Shown here in pieces: positions 26,614-36,474 of a DNA stretch of 64,000 nucleotides. A program made the position numbers and the translations under genes. The stretch spans positions 17,068 to 81,067 of the forward strand of contig NZ_JAJAYI010000069.1 in the NCBI RefSeq assembly GCF_026786305.1. Reading direction: 5' to 3'. The notes below the pieces were generated by a model, which was not told where the DNA came from, did not search any database, and saw only the letters and a list, made by a program, of their open reading frames with translations. How positions within the stretch are numbered: the first letter of the stretch is position 1; every line of letters begins with the position of its first letter. Source of the stretch: Cryobacterium sp. (GTDB lineage Bacteria > Actinomycetota > Actinomycetes > Actinomycetales > Microbacteriaceae).

Positions 26614-28464
26614 ATGTCACCGAGAGCCCTTCACGCGCTGGAACCGGCCGCCACGGCCCCCGAGTTCATCCGCAACTTCTGCATCATTGCCCACATCGAC
26701 CATGGCAAGTCGACGCTCGCCGACCGGATGCTGCAGATCACCGGCGTCGTCGACGAACGTTCCATGCGCGCCCAGTACCTGGACCGCATGGACATCGAGC
26801 GTGAACGCGGTATCACCATTAAGAGCCAGGCCGTGCGCATGCCGTGGGAAATGGACGGCGTCACCTACGCACTCAACATGATCGACACCCCCGGCCACGT
26901 CGACTTCACCTACGAGGTCTCCCGCAGCCTCGCCGCCTGCGAGGGTGCCATTCTGCTGGTCGACGCGGCCCAGGGCATCGAAGCCCAGACCTTGGCCAAC
27001 CTCTATCTTGCCCTCGAGAATGACCTCACGATCATTCCGGTGCTCAACAAGATCGACCTGCCGGCCGCAGACCCCGAGAAGTACGCCCGCGAGCTCGCGA
27101 GCCTGATCGGCGGACGCCCCGAAGACGTGCTGCGCGTCTCCGGCAAGACCGGCGCCGGTGTGGAAGAACTTCTCAACCTCGCGACCAGGATGATTCCCGC
27201 ACCACAGGGCAACCCGGATGCCGCCGCGCGCGCCATGATCTTTGACTCGGTCTATGACAGCTACCGCGGCGTCGTCACCTACGTACGCATGATCGACGGG
27301 CACCTCAAGGCCCACGAAAAAATTCAGATGATGTCGACCAAGGCGACCCACGAGATCCTCGAGATCGGCGTCATCTCGCCCGAACCGATCGAAAGTAAGG
27401 GCCTGAGGGTCGGCGAGGTCGGCTACCTGATCACCGGCGTGAAAGACGTGCGCCAGTCCAAGGTCGGCGACACCATCACGACCGCCCTGCGCCCGGCCAC
27501 CGACGCGCTGCCCGGCTACAACGAACCCCAGCCCATGGTGTTCTCGGGGCTGTACCCGATCGACGGCAGCGACTACCCGGCGCTGCGCGAAGCCCTCGAC
27601 AAGCTCAAACTCTCCGACGCGAGTCTTGGATACGAGCCGGAGACATCGGTCGCCCTTGGTTTCGGCTTTCGCTGCGGCTTTCTGGGCCTGCTGCACCTCG
27701 AGATCATCACCGAACGCCTCGAGCGCGAATTCAACATCGATCTCATCACGACCGCACCGAGCGTGCCCTACGAGGTCACCACCGACGACAAGCGCACCAT
27801 TACGGTCACCAACCCGAGCGAGTATCCCACCGGCAAGATCGCCAAGGTACTCGAGCCCATGGTCAAGGCGGCCATCCTCGCGCCGAAAGACTACGTGGGC
27901 GTGATCATGGAGCTCTGCCAGAGCCGCCGCGGCACCCTGCTCGGTATGGAATACCTTGGCGAAGACCGCGTCGAGATTCGCTACACGATGCCGCTCGGTG
28001 AGATCGTGTTCGACTTCTTCGACATGCTCAAGGGGCGCACCGCCGGCTACGCCTCACTCGACTACGAGCCCTCCGGCGAGCAGGAAGCCGACCTGGTCAA
28101 GGTCGACATTCTGCTGCAGGGCGAGCAGGTCGACGCGTTCAGCGCCATCGTGCACCGCGACAAGGCCTACGCCTACGGAGCCCTCATGACCGGACGCCTG
28201 CGCAAGCTGATCCCGCGCCAGCAGTTCGAGGTGCCCATTCAGGCCGCGATCGGCGCCCACATCATCGCCCGCGAGAGCATCTCGGCGATGCGTAAAGACG
28301 TGCTCGCCAAGTGCTACGGCGGTGACATCTCGCGCAAGCGTAAGCTGCTCGAGAAACAGAAAGAAGGCAAGAAGCGCATGAAGATGGTTGGTCGCGTCGA
28401 AGTTCCCCAAGAGGCCTTCATCGCCGCGCTCTCGGGGGACATCGAGACGAAAGACAAGAGGTAA
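26614..28464 (+). CDS. lepA: Elongation factor 4 (LepA)
   Basis: A 616-residue translational GTPase with G1 AHIDHGKST (26-34), G3 DTPGHVDF, G4 NKIDLP and the LepA-specific C-terminal domain ending in [18 protein letters not shown]4 back-translocates or rescues stalled ribosomes and affects initiation. It lacks the EF-G domain IV, as expected. The ATG at 26614 has GGGAG upstream, and AATAAT six bases before it leaves a leaderless option open. The DUF1990 gene and hemW follow closely in the same direction. Confidence 0.97.
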   Translation: MSPRALHALEPAATAPEFIRNFCIIAHIDHGKSTLADRMLQITGVVDERSMRAQYLDRMDIERERGITIKSQAVRMPWEMDGVTYALNMIDTPGHVDFTYEVSRSLAACEGAILLVDAAQGIEAQTLANLYLALENDLTIIPVLNKIDLPAADPEKYARELASLIGGRPEDVLRVSGKTGAGVEELLNLATRMIPAPQGNPDAAARAMIFDSVYDSYRGVVTYVRMIDGHLKAHEKIQMMSTKATHEILEIGVISPEPIESKGLRVGEVGYLITGVKDVRQSKVGDTITTALRPATDALPGYNEPQPMVFSGLYPIDGSDYPALREALDKLKLSDASLGYEPETSVALGFGFRCGFLGLLHLEIITERLEREFNIDLITTAPSVPYEVTTDDKRTITVTNPSEYPTGKIAKVLEPMVKAAILAPKDYVGVIMELCQSRRGTLLGMEYLGEDRVEIRYTMPLGEIVFDFFDMLKGRTAGYASLDYEPSGEQEADLVKVDILLQGEQVDAFSAIVHRDKAYAYGALMTGRLRKLIPRQQFEVPIQAAIGAHIIARESISAMRKDVLAKCYGGDISRKRKLLEKQKEGKKRMKMVGRVEVPQEAFIAALSGDIETKDKR

Positions 28465-28469
28465 AGCGC

Positions 28470-29120
28470 GTGCGCAGGGCCACCTTCACCGACGCCGCCG
28501 TCAGCTATGCCGCCATCGGTGGCACGCTCGCTCCCGACCTGATGAGCTATCCGCCCCGGGGCTACCGCCCGATGGAGCAGAGCGTCAAGCTCGGCAGCTC
28601 CCAGGAGCGGTTTCAAGCCGCGACCAAGTTGCTGATGACGTGGGGAATCCAGCGCGGCAGCGGCATGGAGGTCACCGACCTCGAAAGCGGTACCGGTGTG
28701 CAGTACACGCCGGTGACCTTTCAGCCGGACGGCACCCCGGCAGCCGGCCAGCAGCATCCGGTCAACGAGGCGACTTTTGCGGATGACGGCACGCCGTATA
28801 TTGCCAACGGCATGACGGCGACGCTGAAAATTAAGGTCTGGCTGTTCAGCGTGACCGCGCCGGTGCGCGTTGTCTACGTGATCGACGAGGTCGCCCGCAT
28901 CGGGTTCGCCTACGGCACCCTGGCCGGTCATCCGGAAAGCGGCGAGGAATCCTTCATCGTCGAACACCGGGACGACGATTCGGTCTGGCTGACCATTCGC
29001 TCGTTCTCGAAGGCCAGCACGTGGTATTACCGCCTGGCCTGGCCAATGCTGCGCTTTCAGCAGGCCAAATTCACCCGGCTGTACCTGCGGGCCCTGCATC
29101 CCGTGGGTGCTATCACGTAG
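28470..29120 (+). CDS. DUF1990 family protein
   Basis: A 216-residue protein recognised as DUF1990 by its opening RRATFTDAAVSYAAIGGT, the central KIKVWLFSVTAPVRVVYVIDE and GFAYGTLAGHPESGEESFIVEH, and the ending YYRLAWPMLRFQQAKFTRLY. The fold is thought to be related to SRPBCC-type lipid-binding domains, but no activity is established. It starts on GTG five bases after the lepA stop and precedes hemW by 61 bp, so it is probably cotranscribed with both. Confidence 0.85.
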   Translation: MRRATFTDAAVSYAAIGGTLAPDLMSYPPRGYRPMEQSVKLGSSQERFQAATKLLMTWGIQRGSGMEVTDLESGTGVQYTPVTFQPDGTPAAGQQHPVNEATFADDGTPYIANGMTATLKIKVWLFSVTAPVRVVYVIDEVARIGFAYGTLAGHPESGEESFIVEHRDDDSVWLTIRSFSKASTWYYRLAWPMLRFQQAKFTRLYLRALHPVGAIT

Positions 29121-29181
29121 CAGCGCCATCAAATAGCAGTGCCAAAACATTGCACAACCTCGACGTACTGGAGCACTACCC

Positions 29182-30405
29182 ATGGCCGGACCCCACCCCG
29201 TCGGCGATCCAGCACCCGACGATGGCCTCCTTCCCGCCTCGGCGGCCGTTGACGCCTTCGGGCGCGATTTCGGCGTCTACCTGCACGTGCCGTTCTGCCG
29301 GGTACGCTGCGGCTACTGCGACTTCAACACCTACACCGCGACCGAACTGCGCGGGGTCAAACAGAGCGATTATGCCAGCCAGGCCATGCTCGAGGTGGAG
29401 GCGGCCGCACGCATCCTGACCGCATCGGGCGTGCCGGAACGCCCCGTCTCGACGGTGTTTTTCGGGGGAGGAACGCCGACACTACTGCCGGTGACCGACC
29501 TGACCCGCATGCTCGGTGCCGTGCGCGACCAGTGGGGCTTCCAGCCGGGCGCGGAAGTCACCACCGAGGCGAACCCCGACTCGGTCGACGCGGCCTACCT
29601 CGGCGCCCTCGCCGACGCCGGATTCACCCGGGTATCGTTCGGCATGCAGTCCGCGGTGCCGCACGTGCTCGCGACGCTCGAACGCACCCACGATCCCGAG
29701 CGGGTACCGCTCGTCGTCGAGTGGGCCCGCGGCGCCGGCCTCGACGTGAGCCTCGACCTCATCTACGGCACGCCGGGGGAGTCGCTCGCGAACTGGCGCA
29801 CGAGCCTCGAGCAGGCTCTCAGTCTGCACCCCGACCACCTGAGCGCGTACGCGCTGATCGTTGAAGACGGCACCAAGCTGGCGCGGCAGATTCGCCGCGG
29901 CGAGATCGCGCCGACCGACGATGACCAGCAGGCCGACTTCTACGAGCTGGCCGACGAACTCCTCGCCGCCGCCGGCTACGACTGGTACGAAGTCAGCAAC
30001 TGGGCCGCGACGGACGCGCACCGGTCCCGCCATAACCTCGCGTACTGGACCGGCCAGGACTGGTGGGGCGTCGGCCCCGGCGCGCACAGCCATGTCGGCG
30101 GCGTGCGCTGGTGGAACGTCAAGCATCCGGCGGCCTACGCCGAACGCACCCTCGGGGGCCTCTCGCCGGCCGCCGGGCGCGAGACGCTCGACGCGCCGAC
30201 CCGTGAGCTCGAGCGTATCCTGCTGCAAAGCCGCATCCGCACCGGTATTTTGGTCGCGTCGCTGTCGGCGTCGGGCCGCACCGAGGTCGCTGGGCTCATC
30301 GCCGATGAGCTCGTCAACGCGCGGGCCGCCCTCGCCGGAACAATCGAACTGACCCTGCGCGGACGGCTGCTGGCCGACGCCGTGGTGCGGCGGCTGAGCG
30401 ACTAG
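29182..30405 (+). CDS. hemW: Radical SAM family haem chaperone HemW
   Basis: A 407-residue radical SAM protein with the cluster motif C39-xxx-C43-xx-C46 (FCRVRCGYCDF), GGGTPTLLP, and TEANPDSV and YGTPGES segments. The extra cysteine after the motif that marks the related coproporphyrinogen oxidase HemN is absent (D47 F48). HemW delivers haem to acceptor proteins, which suits a genome with cytochrome bd. The ATG at 29182 adds a 25-residue acidic tail before the core. The lepA-hemW-hrcA order is conserved in many bacteria. Confidence 0.92.
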   Translation: MAGPHPVGDPAPDDGLLPASAAVDAFGRDFGVYLHVPFCRVRCGYCDFNTYTATELRGVKQSDYASQAMLEVEAAARILTASGVPERPVSTVFFGGGTPTLLPVTDLTRMLGAVRDQWGFQPGAEVTTEANPDSVDAAYLGALADAGFTRVSFGMQSAVPHVLATLERTHDPERVPLVVEWARGAGLDVSLDLIYGTPGESLANWRTSLEQALSLHPDHLSAYALIVEDGTKLARQIRRGEIAPTDDDQQADFYELADELLAAAGYDWYEVSNWAATDAHRSRHNLAYWTGQDWWGVGPGAHSHVGGVRWWNVKHPAAYAERTLGGLSPAAGRETLDAPTRELERILLQSRIRTGILVASLSASGRTEVAGLIADELVNARAALAGTIELTLRGRLLADAVVRRLSD

Positions 30406-30433
30406 CGCCCGCACCACTCATGCTTGCGCGCTG

Positions 30434-30805
30434 TCAGCTGACGAACCTGATGGTGAGCGGATAGCTGTAGCCCTCGCCACGGTTGGCCGCCAGGGCCGCC
30501 ATGATCATGAATACGAGCGCAATGATGAAGAGCGGTGCGTAAAGAACGCTGCCGATGCCGAGTGTGACGATACTGATGGGCACCAGCACGGCGGCGTAGA
30601 TGTAGAACGAGATCTGAAAGTTCAGCGCGGTCGCAGTGTGCGCGCGGATGAAGGGTCCGCGATCCCGCAGCACGAGGTAGCCGATCAGCGCCGGCAGAAA
30701 GCTGAAGAGGATGCCGCCGACATGGATCAGTGTCGCCCACAATTTCTCGTCGGCGGGACTCATGGGGGTGGGAGGTGTCGACTGGTATGGGTTCTGCTCA
30801 GACAT
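30434..30805 (-). CDS. DUF4870 membrane protein (copy 1)
   Basis: A 123-residue protein: a short Pro/Ser/Gln-rich N-terminus, then ADEKLWATLIHVGGILFSFLPALIGYL and two or three membrane segments separated by the charged loop DRGPFIRAHTATALNFQISF, the DUF4870 signature. The function of the family is unknown. Start ATG with AGGAGCACC upstream. It lies 88 bp downstream of a second copy of the same family on the same strand. Convergent with hemW. Confidence 0.85.
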   Translation of the reverse strand: MSEQNPYQSTPPTPMSPADEKLWATLIHVGGILFSFLPALIGYLVLRDRGPFIRAHTATALNFQISFYIYAAVLVPISIVTLGIGSVLYAPLFIIALVFMIMAALAANRGEGYSYPLTIRFVS

Positions 30806-30893
30806 GGGTGCTCCTGATTACGACCGGGCGCCGGCACGGCAGTGCCAGTGACTCCCAGAGTAATCGCCCCCTGTCGAAAAGCACTGCGAACTG

Positions 30894-31376
30894 TTATTTG
30901 ATCAAACGCAGGGCGAACGGATACCGATAATTCTGGCCTTCCTTGGCCTTCAGGAAGCCCATGATCGAAAAAATGACCCCGGCCACCCAGAGCAGCCAGG
31001 CCAGCCCGATGATCAGTCCACCGATTCCGAAGGTGACGATGGCGAGAATAAACGATAGTACATTAATCGCGACATAGCCGATCAGCAGGGTGATCTGAAA
31101 GTTGAGCGCCTCCTTCGCCTCGATATTGGTGAGGCGACCGCGGTCCTTGAAGACCAGCCAAATGATCAGGGAGGGCAGGAAGCTCAGGATGCCGCCGAGG
31201 TGCGCAAAGGAGGCCCACTGTCGATCGTCGGCCTCGGAGAGTGGTGCCGCGACCACCGGGTTGGCGTACGGGCTTCCCGCGGGTTGCCCGCCGGGCTGCT
31301 GGCCGTATCCCGGCTGGCCGGCATTCGGCTCACGATAGTTGGAATCTCCGGGAGGTTGTGCCTGTGGATCACTCAT
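30894..31376 (-). CDS. DUF4870 membrane protein (copy 2)
   Basis: A 160-residue paralogue of the neighbour, with a longer Pro/Gly/Gln-rich, disordered N-terminus (about 1-55), then DDRQWASFAHLGGILSFLPSLIIWLVFKDRG and the loop NIEAKEALNFQIT, and a C-terminal membrane hairpin. The chosen ATG at 31376 has GAAAGG upstream. A longer frame reaching 31559 crosses the hrcA control region and is not credible. The tandem copies probably arose by duplication. No function is known. Confidence 0.83.
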   Translation of the reverse strand: MSDPQAQPPGDSNYREPNAGQPGYGQQPGGQPAGSPYANPVVAAPLSEADDRQWASFAHLGGILSFLPSLIIWLVFKDRGRLTNIEAKEALNFQITLLIGYVAINVLSFILAIVTFGIGGLIIGLAWLLWVAGVIFSIMGFLKAKEGQNYRYPFALRLIK

Positions 31377-31475
31377 GATCGTGCCTTTCGCTAAAAACAA
31401 TGGGAGCATACATCGGTAATTTAACGCTTGGTTCGGGATACTGGCAATGGGCGTTTCCAGCCGGTCGCGATAGGA

Positions 31476-31502
31476 TTGGCAGTCAGTGGATGCGAGTGCC
31501 AA
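31476..31502. promoter_or_regulatory. CIRCE operator (HrcA-binding site)
   Basis: Arms TTGGCAGTC and GAGTGCCAA are separated by nine bases, which matches the CIRCE consensus (TTAGCACTC-N9-GAGTGCTAA) with a compensated change in each arm and one mispair. It lies 101 bp before hrcA, so HrcA likely represses its own operon with dnaJ. Confidence 0.85.
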
Positions 31503-31603
31503 CGATGTGCCGGCAAAGCTGCGTTCCAGCGTGCCCACCAGGGCGCGAGGTTGCGGCATCCGCTCAACTGAAGCGATACCGGAGAATCAGGAAGGCGGGC
31601 GCA

Positions 31604-32623
31604 ATGGTTTCCGACCGTGGCCTCGATGTGTTGCGCGTCATCGTGCAGGACTACGTCGCCTCCCGTGAACCCGTCGGCTCCAAATCCATCGTCGACCGGC
31701 ACTCTTTCGGCGTCTCCGCCGCCACCATTCGCAACGACATGGCCCTGCTCGAAGAAGAAGAGCTGATCGCGGCGCCACACACCTCGTCGGGGCGCATTCC
31801 GACCGACAAGGGCTACCGCGTTTTTGTCGACCATCTCGCTGATCTGCGCCCGCTCACTTCGGCCCAGCGCCAGGCGATCGAAACGTTTCTGGGCCATTCC
31901 GCCGACCTCGACGAGGTGCTCGTGCGCAGCGTGCGACTGCTCTCGCAGCTCACCCACCAGGTCGCGCTCGTGCAGTACCCCTCGCTGTCGCGCGCCAAAG
32001 TGCGCCACATCGAGTTCGTCCCGCTGACCGCGACACGCATCCTCTCGGTGCTGATCACCGATTCTGGCGGGGTGGAACAGAGAGTGATCGACCTGCCACG
32101 TGCACTCGACGAGCAGACGCTCGGCGAGGTGCGTGCCCGCCTCAATGTCGCGGTCGTCGGACTGTGCATGGCCGAAGCGAGCGCTGCCCTCGCCGCGAGC
32201 ATCTGGCCGGGTGCGCCCGCTTTGCAGCCGATCGTCGACCTGATCACGAGTACCCTCGCCGACCAGGTCGGCGCCAATCGCCAGGACAAACTCGTCATGG
32301 CCGGCGCAGCGAACCTGGTGCGCACCGAAGACGACTTCTCCGGCAGCATCTACCCGGTCCTTGAAGCCATCGAAGAGCAGGTGGTGCTCCTGCGCCTGTT
32401 CGGCGAGATGGAGACCGACCAGCACGGCGTGTCGGTGAGCATCGGCCGCGAAAATGCGGCCTTCGGCCTGCCCGAGGCGAGCGTGCTCACCAGCGGCTAC
32501 ACCGCGAACGGCAACCTCGCCCGTCTCGGGGTTCTCGGGCCGACCCGCATGGACTATTCCAACAACATGGCGGCGGTGCGCGCCGTCGCCCGCTACCTCT
32601 CCCGCCTGCTCGGCGAGACCTAA
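31604..32623 (+). CDS. hrcA: Heat-inducible transcription repressor HrcA
   Basis: A 339-residue repressor with an N-terminal winged helix (SDRGLDVLRVIVQDYVASRE and FGVSAATIRNDMALLEEEEL), the TSSGRIPTDKGYR segment that follows it, and the C-terminal GAF-like dimerisation domain ending MDYSNNMAAVRAVARYLSRLL. HrcA binds CIRCE and is kept active by GroEL. The ATG at 31604 is preceded by GGAAGGCGGG. A CIRCE site lies upstream, and dnaJ follows by 69 bp. Confidence 0.95.
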   Translation: MVSDRGLDVLRVIVQDYVASREPVGSKSIVDRHSFGVSAATIRNDMALLEEEELIAAPHTSSGRIPTDKGYRVFVDHLADLRPLTSAQRQAIETFLGHSADLDEVLVRSVRLLSQLTHQVALVQYPSLSRAKVRHIEFVPLTATRILSVLITDSGGVEQRVIDLPRALDEQTLGEVRARLNVAVVGLCMAEASAALAASIWPGAPALQPIVDLITSTLADQVGANRQDKLVMAGAANLVRTEDDFSGSIYPVLEAIEEQVVLLRLFGEMETDQHGVSVSIGRENAAFGLPEASVLTSGYTANGNLARLGVLGPTRMDYSNNMAAVRAVARYLSRLLGET

Positions 32624-32692
32624 AACTTTCGCCGCCCGCGCGGTACCGCCACCATTTCGAACAACCATCAGAACAACAAGGAGAGCCACCCT

Positions 32693-33799
32693 TTGGCTGA
32701 CCACTACGAAGCTCTCGGCGTTAGCCGCGACGCGACCACCGACGAAATCAAGAAGGCGTACCGCCGCCTCGCCCGCGAATTGCACCCCGACGTGAACCCC
32801 GGCGCCGAAGCCTCGGAACGGTTCAAGAGCATCACCCACGCCTACGACGTGCTCAGCGACGCCAAACAGCGCCAAAAGTACGACCAGGGCGGCCAGAACG
32901 GTGGCTTCGACGGCCAGAACTTCGGCAACTTCGGTGACATCTTCGAGACATTCTTCGGCGGGGGCGGCGGAGGCAGCGGCCGCGGCCCGCGCTCCCGCCG
33001 CGAACGTGGCCAGGACGCCCTGATTCGGGTGGAACTCGACCTCGATGAGGTCATCTTCGGCACGCACCGCGACCTCGCGGTCGACACTGCAATCGTCTGC
33101 GACACCTGCAAGGGCTCCTGCTGTGCCCCGGGCACGTCACCCATCACCTGCGACATCTGCCACGGCACCGGCAGCATCCAGCGTGCGGTGCGTTCCCTGC
33201 TCGGCAACGTGATGACGTCGAGCCCGTGCGGTTCCTGCCGCGGCTACGGCACCATCATCGCGACGCCGTGTATGACCTGCTCCGGCCAGGGCCGCGTGCG
33301 GGCCCGCCGAACTGTTCCGGTGGACATCCCCGCCGGGGTCGATACCGGCTTGCGCCTGCAGATGCCCGGCAGTGGCGAAGCCGGCCCGGCCGCCGGTCCC
33401 AACGGCGACCTGTACCTCGAAATGAAGGTGCGCCACCACGACGTGTTCAGCCGCGACGGCGACGACCTGATGTGCTCGCTCGACGTGCCCATGACCAGCG
33501 CCATACTCGGCACGAGCGTCACCGTGAAGGCGCTCGACGGCGACATCGAGGTGGAGATTCGCCCCGGCGCGCAGAGCGCCGAGGTGCTCACGATCAAGGA
33601 CCGCGGCATCACCAAGCTGCGCGGCAGCGGCCGTGGCGATCTCAAGATCGGCATCCACGTGGTCACGCCGACCAAACTGGACCACAAGGGACGCGATCTG
33701 ATCGAGCAGTTCGCCGCCCGATATGCGGCCCCCGCGCCCAGCCTGAGCCAGTACCAGCAGGGACTGTTCGCCAAGCTGCGCGACCGGTTCCTCGGCTAA
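32693..33799 (+). CDS. dnaJ: Chaperone protein DnaJ
   Basis: A 368-residue type I J-protein: J domain with HPD (31-33), Gly/Phe-rich region (about 68-95), four Cys-rich zinc modules (CDTC, CDIC, CGSC, CMTC) and the C-terminal substrate-binding domains. It stimulates DnaK ATPase and delivers clients. In the first zinc module the glycine after CxxC is followed by Ser-Cys-Cys instead of x-Gly, a form common in the HrcA-linked second DnaJ of actinobacteria. TTG start at 32693 after AAGGAGAG. rsmE begins two bases after its stop. Confidence 0.95.
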   Translation: MADHYEALGVSRDATTDEIKKAYRRLARELHPDVNPGAEASERFKSITHAYDVLSDAKQRQKYDQGGQNGGFDGQNFGNFGDIFETFFGGGGGGSGRGPRSRRERGQDALIRVELDLDEVIFGTHRDLAVDTAIVCDTCKGSCCAPGTSPITCDICHGTGSIQRAVRSLLGNVMTSSPCGSCRGYGTIIATPCMTCSGQGRVRARRTVPVDIPAGVDTGLRLQMPGSGEAGPAAGPNGDLYLEMKVRHHDVFSRDGDDLMCSLDVPMTSAILGTSVTVKALDGDIEVEIRPGAQSAEVLTIKDRGITKLRGSGRGDLKIGIHVVTPTKLDHKGRDLIEQFAARYAAPAPSLSQYQQGLFAKLRDRFLG

Positions 33800-33800
33800 C

Positions 33801-34541
33801 GTGGCACATTTCTACCTGCAGGAAACGCTCCGGGCGGCGGACAGCCGCCCGGGGCAGGTCGTGACCGTCGACGGCGCGGAGGCGCGCCACGCGGTCACGG
33901 TCAGCCGGGTTCGTCCCGGGGACCGGCTCCGCCTGGGTAATGGAGCCGGGCTGCTCCTGGAAGGCACGGTGCTTTCTGCGGAGGCTATGGTGTTGACCCT
34001 GCGCGTCGATGACGCGATCGAGACGGCGGCGACGACGCCGCGCATCCGTTTGGTGCAGGCCCTCGCCAAGGGCGACCGTGACGAGCTGGCCATTCAGGCC
34101 GCCACCGAACTCGGCGTGGATGGAGTCATCCCCTGGAGTGCTGCCCGCTCCATCACCAAATGGGAGGGGCCCAAGATCGCCAAGGGCCACGAACGCTGGA
34201 GCAGCATCGTGCGCGAGGCCAGCAAACAGTCGATTCGGGCCTGGCTGCCCGGTGTCGCTCCGCTCGCCAGCACCAAGCACCTGGCCGGGCTGGCCGCCAC
34301 CACCCGGATGCTGCTGCTCGACCCGTTCGCGACCGGTCGCCTCACCGAGGTGGCCGCGCCCACCGACGACCGCGACATTCTGCTCGTCGTCGGCCCGGAG
34401 GGCGGGATCTCCCCGGCCGAACTAATCCTGCTCGAACAGTCCGGCGCGACCCCGGTGCGCCTCGGCGACACCGTGCTGCGCACGTCGACCGCCGGACCGG
34501 CCGCCCTCGCAATCCTCAATGCGACCCTTGGCCGCTGGTAG
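33801..34541 (+). CDS. rsmE: 16S rRNA (uracil-1498-N3)-methyltransferase RsmE
   Basis: A 246-residue SPOUT methyltransferase with an N-terminal PUA-like domain (AHFYLQETLRA through about 70) and the C-terminal trefoil-knot motifs LVVGPEGGISPAEL and LGDTVLRTSTAGPAALAIL. It methylates U1498 of 16S rRNA in the decoding region. GTG start directly after dnaJ. Coupling of dnaJ and rsmE is widespread in actinobacteria. The HIT gene follows by 19 bp but has its own -10 box. Confidence 0.94.
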   Translation: MAHFYLQETLRAADSRPGQVVTVDGAEARHAVTVSRVRPGDRLRLGNGAGLLLEGTVLSAEAMVLTLRVDDAIETAATTPRIRLVQALAKGDRDELAIQAATELGVDGVIPWSAARSITKWEGPKIAKGHERWSSIVREASKQSIRAWLPGVAPLASTKHLAGLAATTRMLLLDPFATGRLTEVAAPTDDRDILLVVGPEGGISPAELILLEQSGATPVRLGDTVLRTSTAGPAALAILNATLGRW

Positions 34542-34548
34542 CGCCGCT

Positions 34549-34554
34549 TAAGAT
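34549..34554 (+). promoter_or_regulatory. -10 box of the HIT gene (leaderless)
   Basis: TAAGAT, six bases before the ATG at 34561. The weakest of the leaderless set. Confidence 0.4.
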
Positions 34555-34560
34555 AGAGGC

Positions 34561-34938
34561 ATGTCTTCTTCTGGTGCCCAACCGACCATTTTCAGCCGTA
34601 TCGTCGCGCGTGAGATTCCGGCGACGATCGTGGCCGAGACCGAACACATCATCGCTTTTCTCGACATCGCCCCGAAAGCCCCGGTCCACGTCGTCGTCAC
34701 CACGAAAGACCCGCAGTACCAGAATGTCGCCGAGCTCGCGGCCGGCAACCCGGCCCTGCTGGTCGAACTCGTCGCCGTGGCCGAGCAGATCGCCGCAGAA
34801 CGAACCAACGGGCAGTTCCGCCTCGTCTTCAACACCGGCGCGGCCGCCGGCCAGACCGTATTCCACGTGCACGCCCACGTCCTGGGCAGCCCGGAACCGG
34901 CCGACTCGCTGGGGGAGGACTCCCTTGGCGCCCTCTAA
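34561..34938 (+). CDS. HIT-family nucleotide hydrolase
   Basis: A 125-residue histidine-triad protein with the triad in FHVHAHVLG (His102, 104, 106) and an N-terminal IFSRIVAREIPATIVAE that is typical of Hint-type enzymes. These hydrolyse adenosine phosphoramidates, including aminoacyl-AMP. The usual C-terminal Trp-containing tail is short. The last 14 bases overlap the phoH start. The rsmE-HIT-phoH-ybeY order is standard in Microbacteriaceae. Confidence 0.92.
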   Translation: MSSSGAQPTIFSRIVAREIPATIVAETEHIIAFLDIAPKAPVHVVVTTKDPQYQNVAELAAGNPALLVELVAVAEQIAAERTNGQFRLVFNTGAAAGQTVFHVHAHVLGSPEPADSLGEDSLGAL

Positions 34939-36013
34939 ACCCGGCAACGCCGGCTCCAACAACACCACCGAACTGCGCTTCACCGTCGACGGCGTCGCCA
35001 TGGTGCGCCTGCTCGGGCCCGAAGACCGCTACCTGAGTACCATCGAGGGCGCGTACCCGAACGTCGATGTGCACGTGCGCGGCAACGAGGTCACCCTCGC
35101 CGGCAGGGCCGACGACGTTTTGGCCGTGCGGCGCCTGATCGAAGAAATGCAGATGGCCCTCCGCACCGGCCACGACCTCGACGAGACCGAGGTCGTCACG
35201 GCTGCACGGATGCTCGCCGCGGACAGCTCCGTGAGCCCCTCCGCGCAGCTCGGCGCCCCCATTCTGACCGCGCGGGGCAAGAGTATCCGGGCCAAGTCGG
35301 TTGGCCAGAAAGACTACGTCGACGCGATCGACGACAACACGATCGTGTTCGGCATCGGCCCGGCGGGTACCGGCAAGACCTACCTCGCCATGGCGAAGGC
35401 GGTGCGCGCCCTGCAGAACAAGGAGGTCGATCGCATCATCCTGACCCGGCCGGCCGTTGAGGCCGGTGAACGGCTCGGCTTTCTGCCGGGTACCCTCACC
35501 GACAAAATCGACCCCTACCTGCGGCCGCTCTACGACGCACTCGGCGAAATGCTCGACCCCGAACTCATACCCAAGCTGCTCGCCGCTGGCACGATCGAGG
35601 TGGCCCCGCTCGCTTATATGCGTGGCCGTACCCTCAACGCGAGCTTCGTCGTGCTGGACGAAGCCCAGAACACCACGCCGGAACAGATGAAGATGTTCCT
35701 GACCCGCCTCGGCTTCGGCTCGAAGATGGTCATCACCGGCGACGTCACCCAGATCGACCTGCCGGCTGGCACGAGCGGCCTGAAACTGGTCACCCGCGTG
35801 CTCGACGGGATCGACGACATCCACTTCGCCTATTTGACCAGCGCCGACGTGGTGCGGCACTCGCTCGTCGGCCGCATCGTCGACGCCTATACCGAGTACG
35901 ACGCGCAGAAGCAGGCTCTTCGCCAGGAGAGTGCTGAAGCCCGAGAATTTGCCACCCGCGGCGCCCAGCGCGTCGGCACGCCCGGCCGCAACCCGAAACG
36001 GAGTTCCAGTTGA
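34925..36013 (+). CDS. phoH: PhoH-like P-loop ATPase
   Basis: A 362-residue protein: a KH-like N-terminal part (about 15-90) and a P-loop ATPase domain with Walker A GPAGTGKT (145-152), AVEAGERLGFLPGT and Walker B VVLDEAQN. It is the YbeZ-type PhoH that works with YbeY in ribosome RNA processing, and ybeY follows with a four-base overlap (TTGA). TTG start at 34925 with GGGGGAGGA about six bases upstream. The C-terminal 40 residues are Arg/Ser-rich and probably disordered. Confidence 0.92.
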   Translation: MAPSKPGNAGSNNTTELRFTVDGVAMVRLLGPEDRYLSTIEGAYPNVDVHVRGNEVTLAGRADDVLAVRRLIEEMQMALRTGHDLDETEVVTAARMLAADSSVSPSAQLGAPILTARGKSIRAKSVGQKDYVDAIDDNTIVFGIGPAGTGKTYLAMAKAVRALQNKEVDRIILTRPAVEAGERLGFLPGTLTDKIDPYLRPLYDALGEMLDPELIPKLLAAGTIEVAPLAYMRGRTLNASFVVLDEAQNTTPEQMKMFLTRLGFGSKMVITGDVTQIDLPAGTSGLKLVTRVLDGIDDIHFAYLTSADVVRHSLVGRIVDAYTEYDAQKQALRQESAEAREFATRGAQRVGTPGRNPKRSSS

Positions 36014-36474
36014 GCATCGAAATCAACAACGAGTCGGCCATTCCGGTCGATGAGTCCGCCATTTTGCGTCTCGCTGCCTTCGCGCTCGACACCATGCACG
36101 TACACGCCGACGCGGAGCTCGCCATCGTGCTCGTCGACGAGGGGGCCATGGAGCAGCTGCACGTGCAGTGGATGGACGAACCGGGTCCCACCGACGTGCT
36201 GAGCTTTCCGATGGACGAACTGCGCCCCGGTACCGAGGAGCAGGAGACCCCGCCCGGACTGCTCGGTGATATTGTGCTGTGCCCGCAGGTCGCCCAGTCC
36301 CAGGCCGAGACCGCCGGCCACAGCACCCTCGACGAGCTGCTGCTGCTGACGACCCACGGCGTGCTGCACCTGCTCGGCTTCGACCACGCGGAACCGGCGG
36401 AAGAGAAAGAGATGTTCGGCATCCAGCGCGACATTCTCATCGGCTTCTCCGTGCAGGAACGACAACGCCCCTGA
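36010..36474 (+). CDS. ybeY: Endoribonuclease YbeY
   Basis: A 154-residue metalloprotein with the zinc motif H116-xxx-H120-xxxxx-H126 (HGVLHLLGFDH) and the conserved DVLSFPMDE segment. It takes part in 16S rRNA 3'-end maturation and 70S quality control together with Era and PhoH, which are both close by in this operon. TTG start overlapping the phoH stop. The next gene starts on the last base of its stop codon. Confidence 0.95.
   Translation: MSIEINNESAIPVDESAILRLAAFALDTMHVHADAELAIVLVDEGAMEQLHVQWMDEPGPTDVLSFPMDELRPGTEEQETPPGLLGDIVLCPQVAQSQAETAGHSTLDELLLLTTHGVLHLLGFDHAEPAEEKEMFGIQRDILIGFSVQERQRP

Noticed and set aside
33061-33320. Damaged zinc module in DnaJ (Ser-Cys-Cys in place of Gly in the first motif)
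   Set aside because: This form is common in HrcA-linked actinobacterial DnaJ proteins, and all eight zinc-site cysteines are present.
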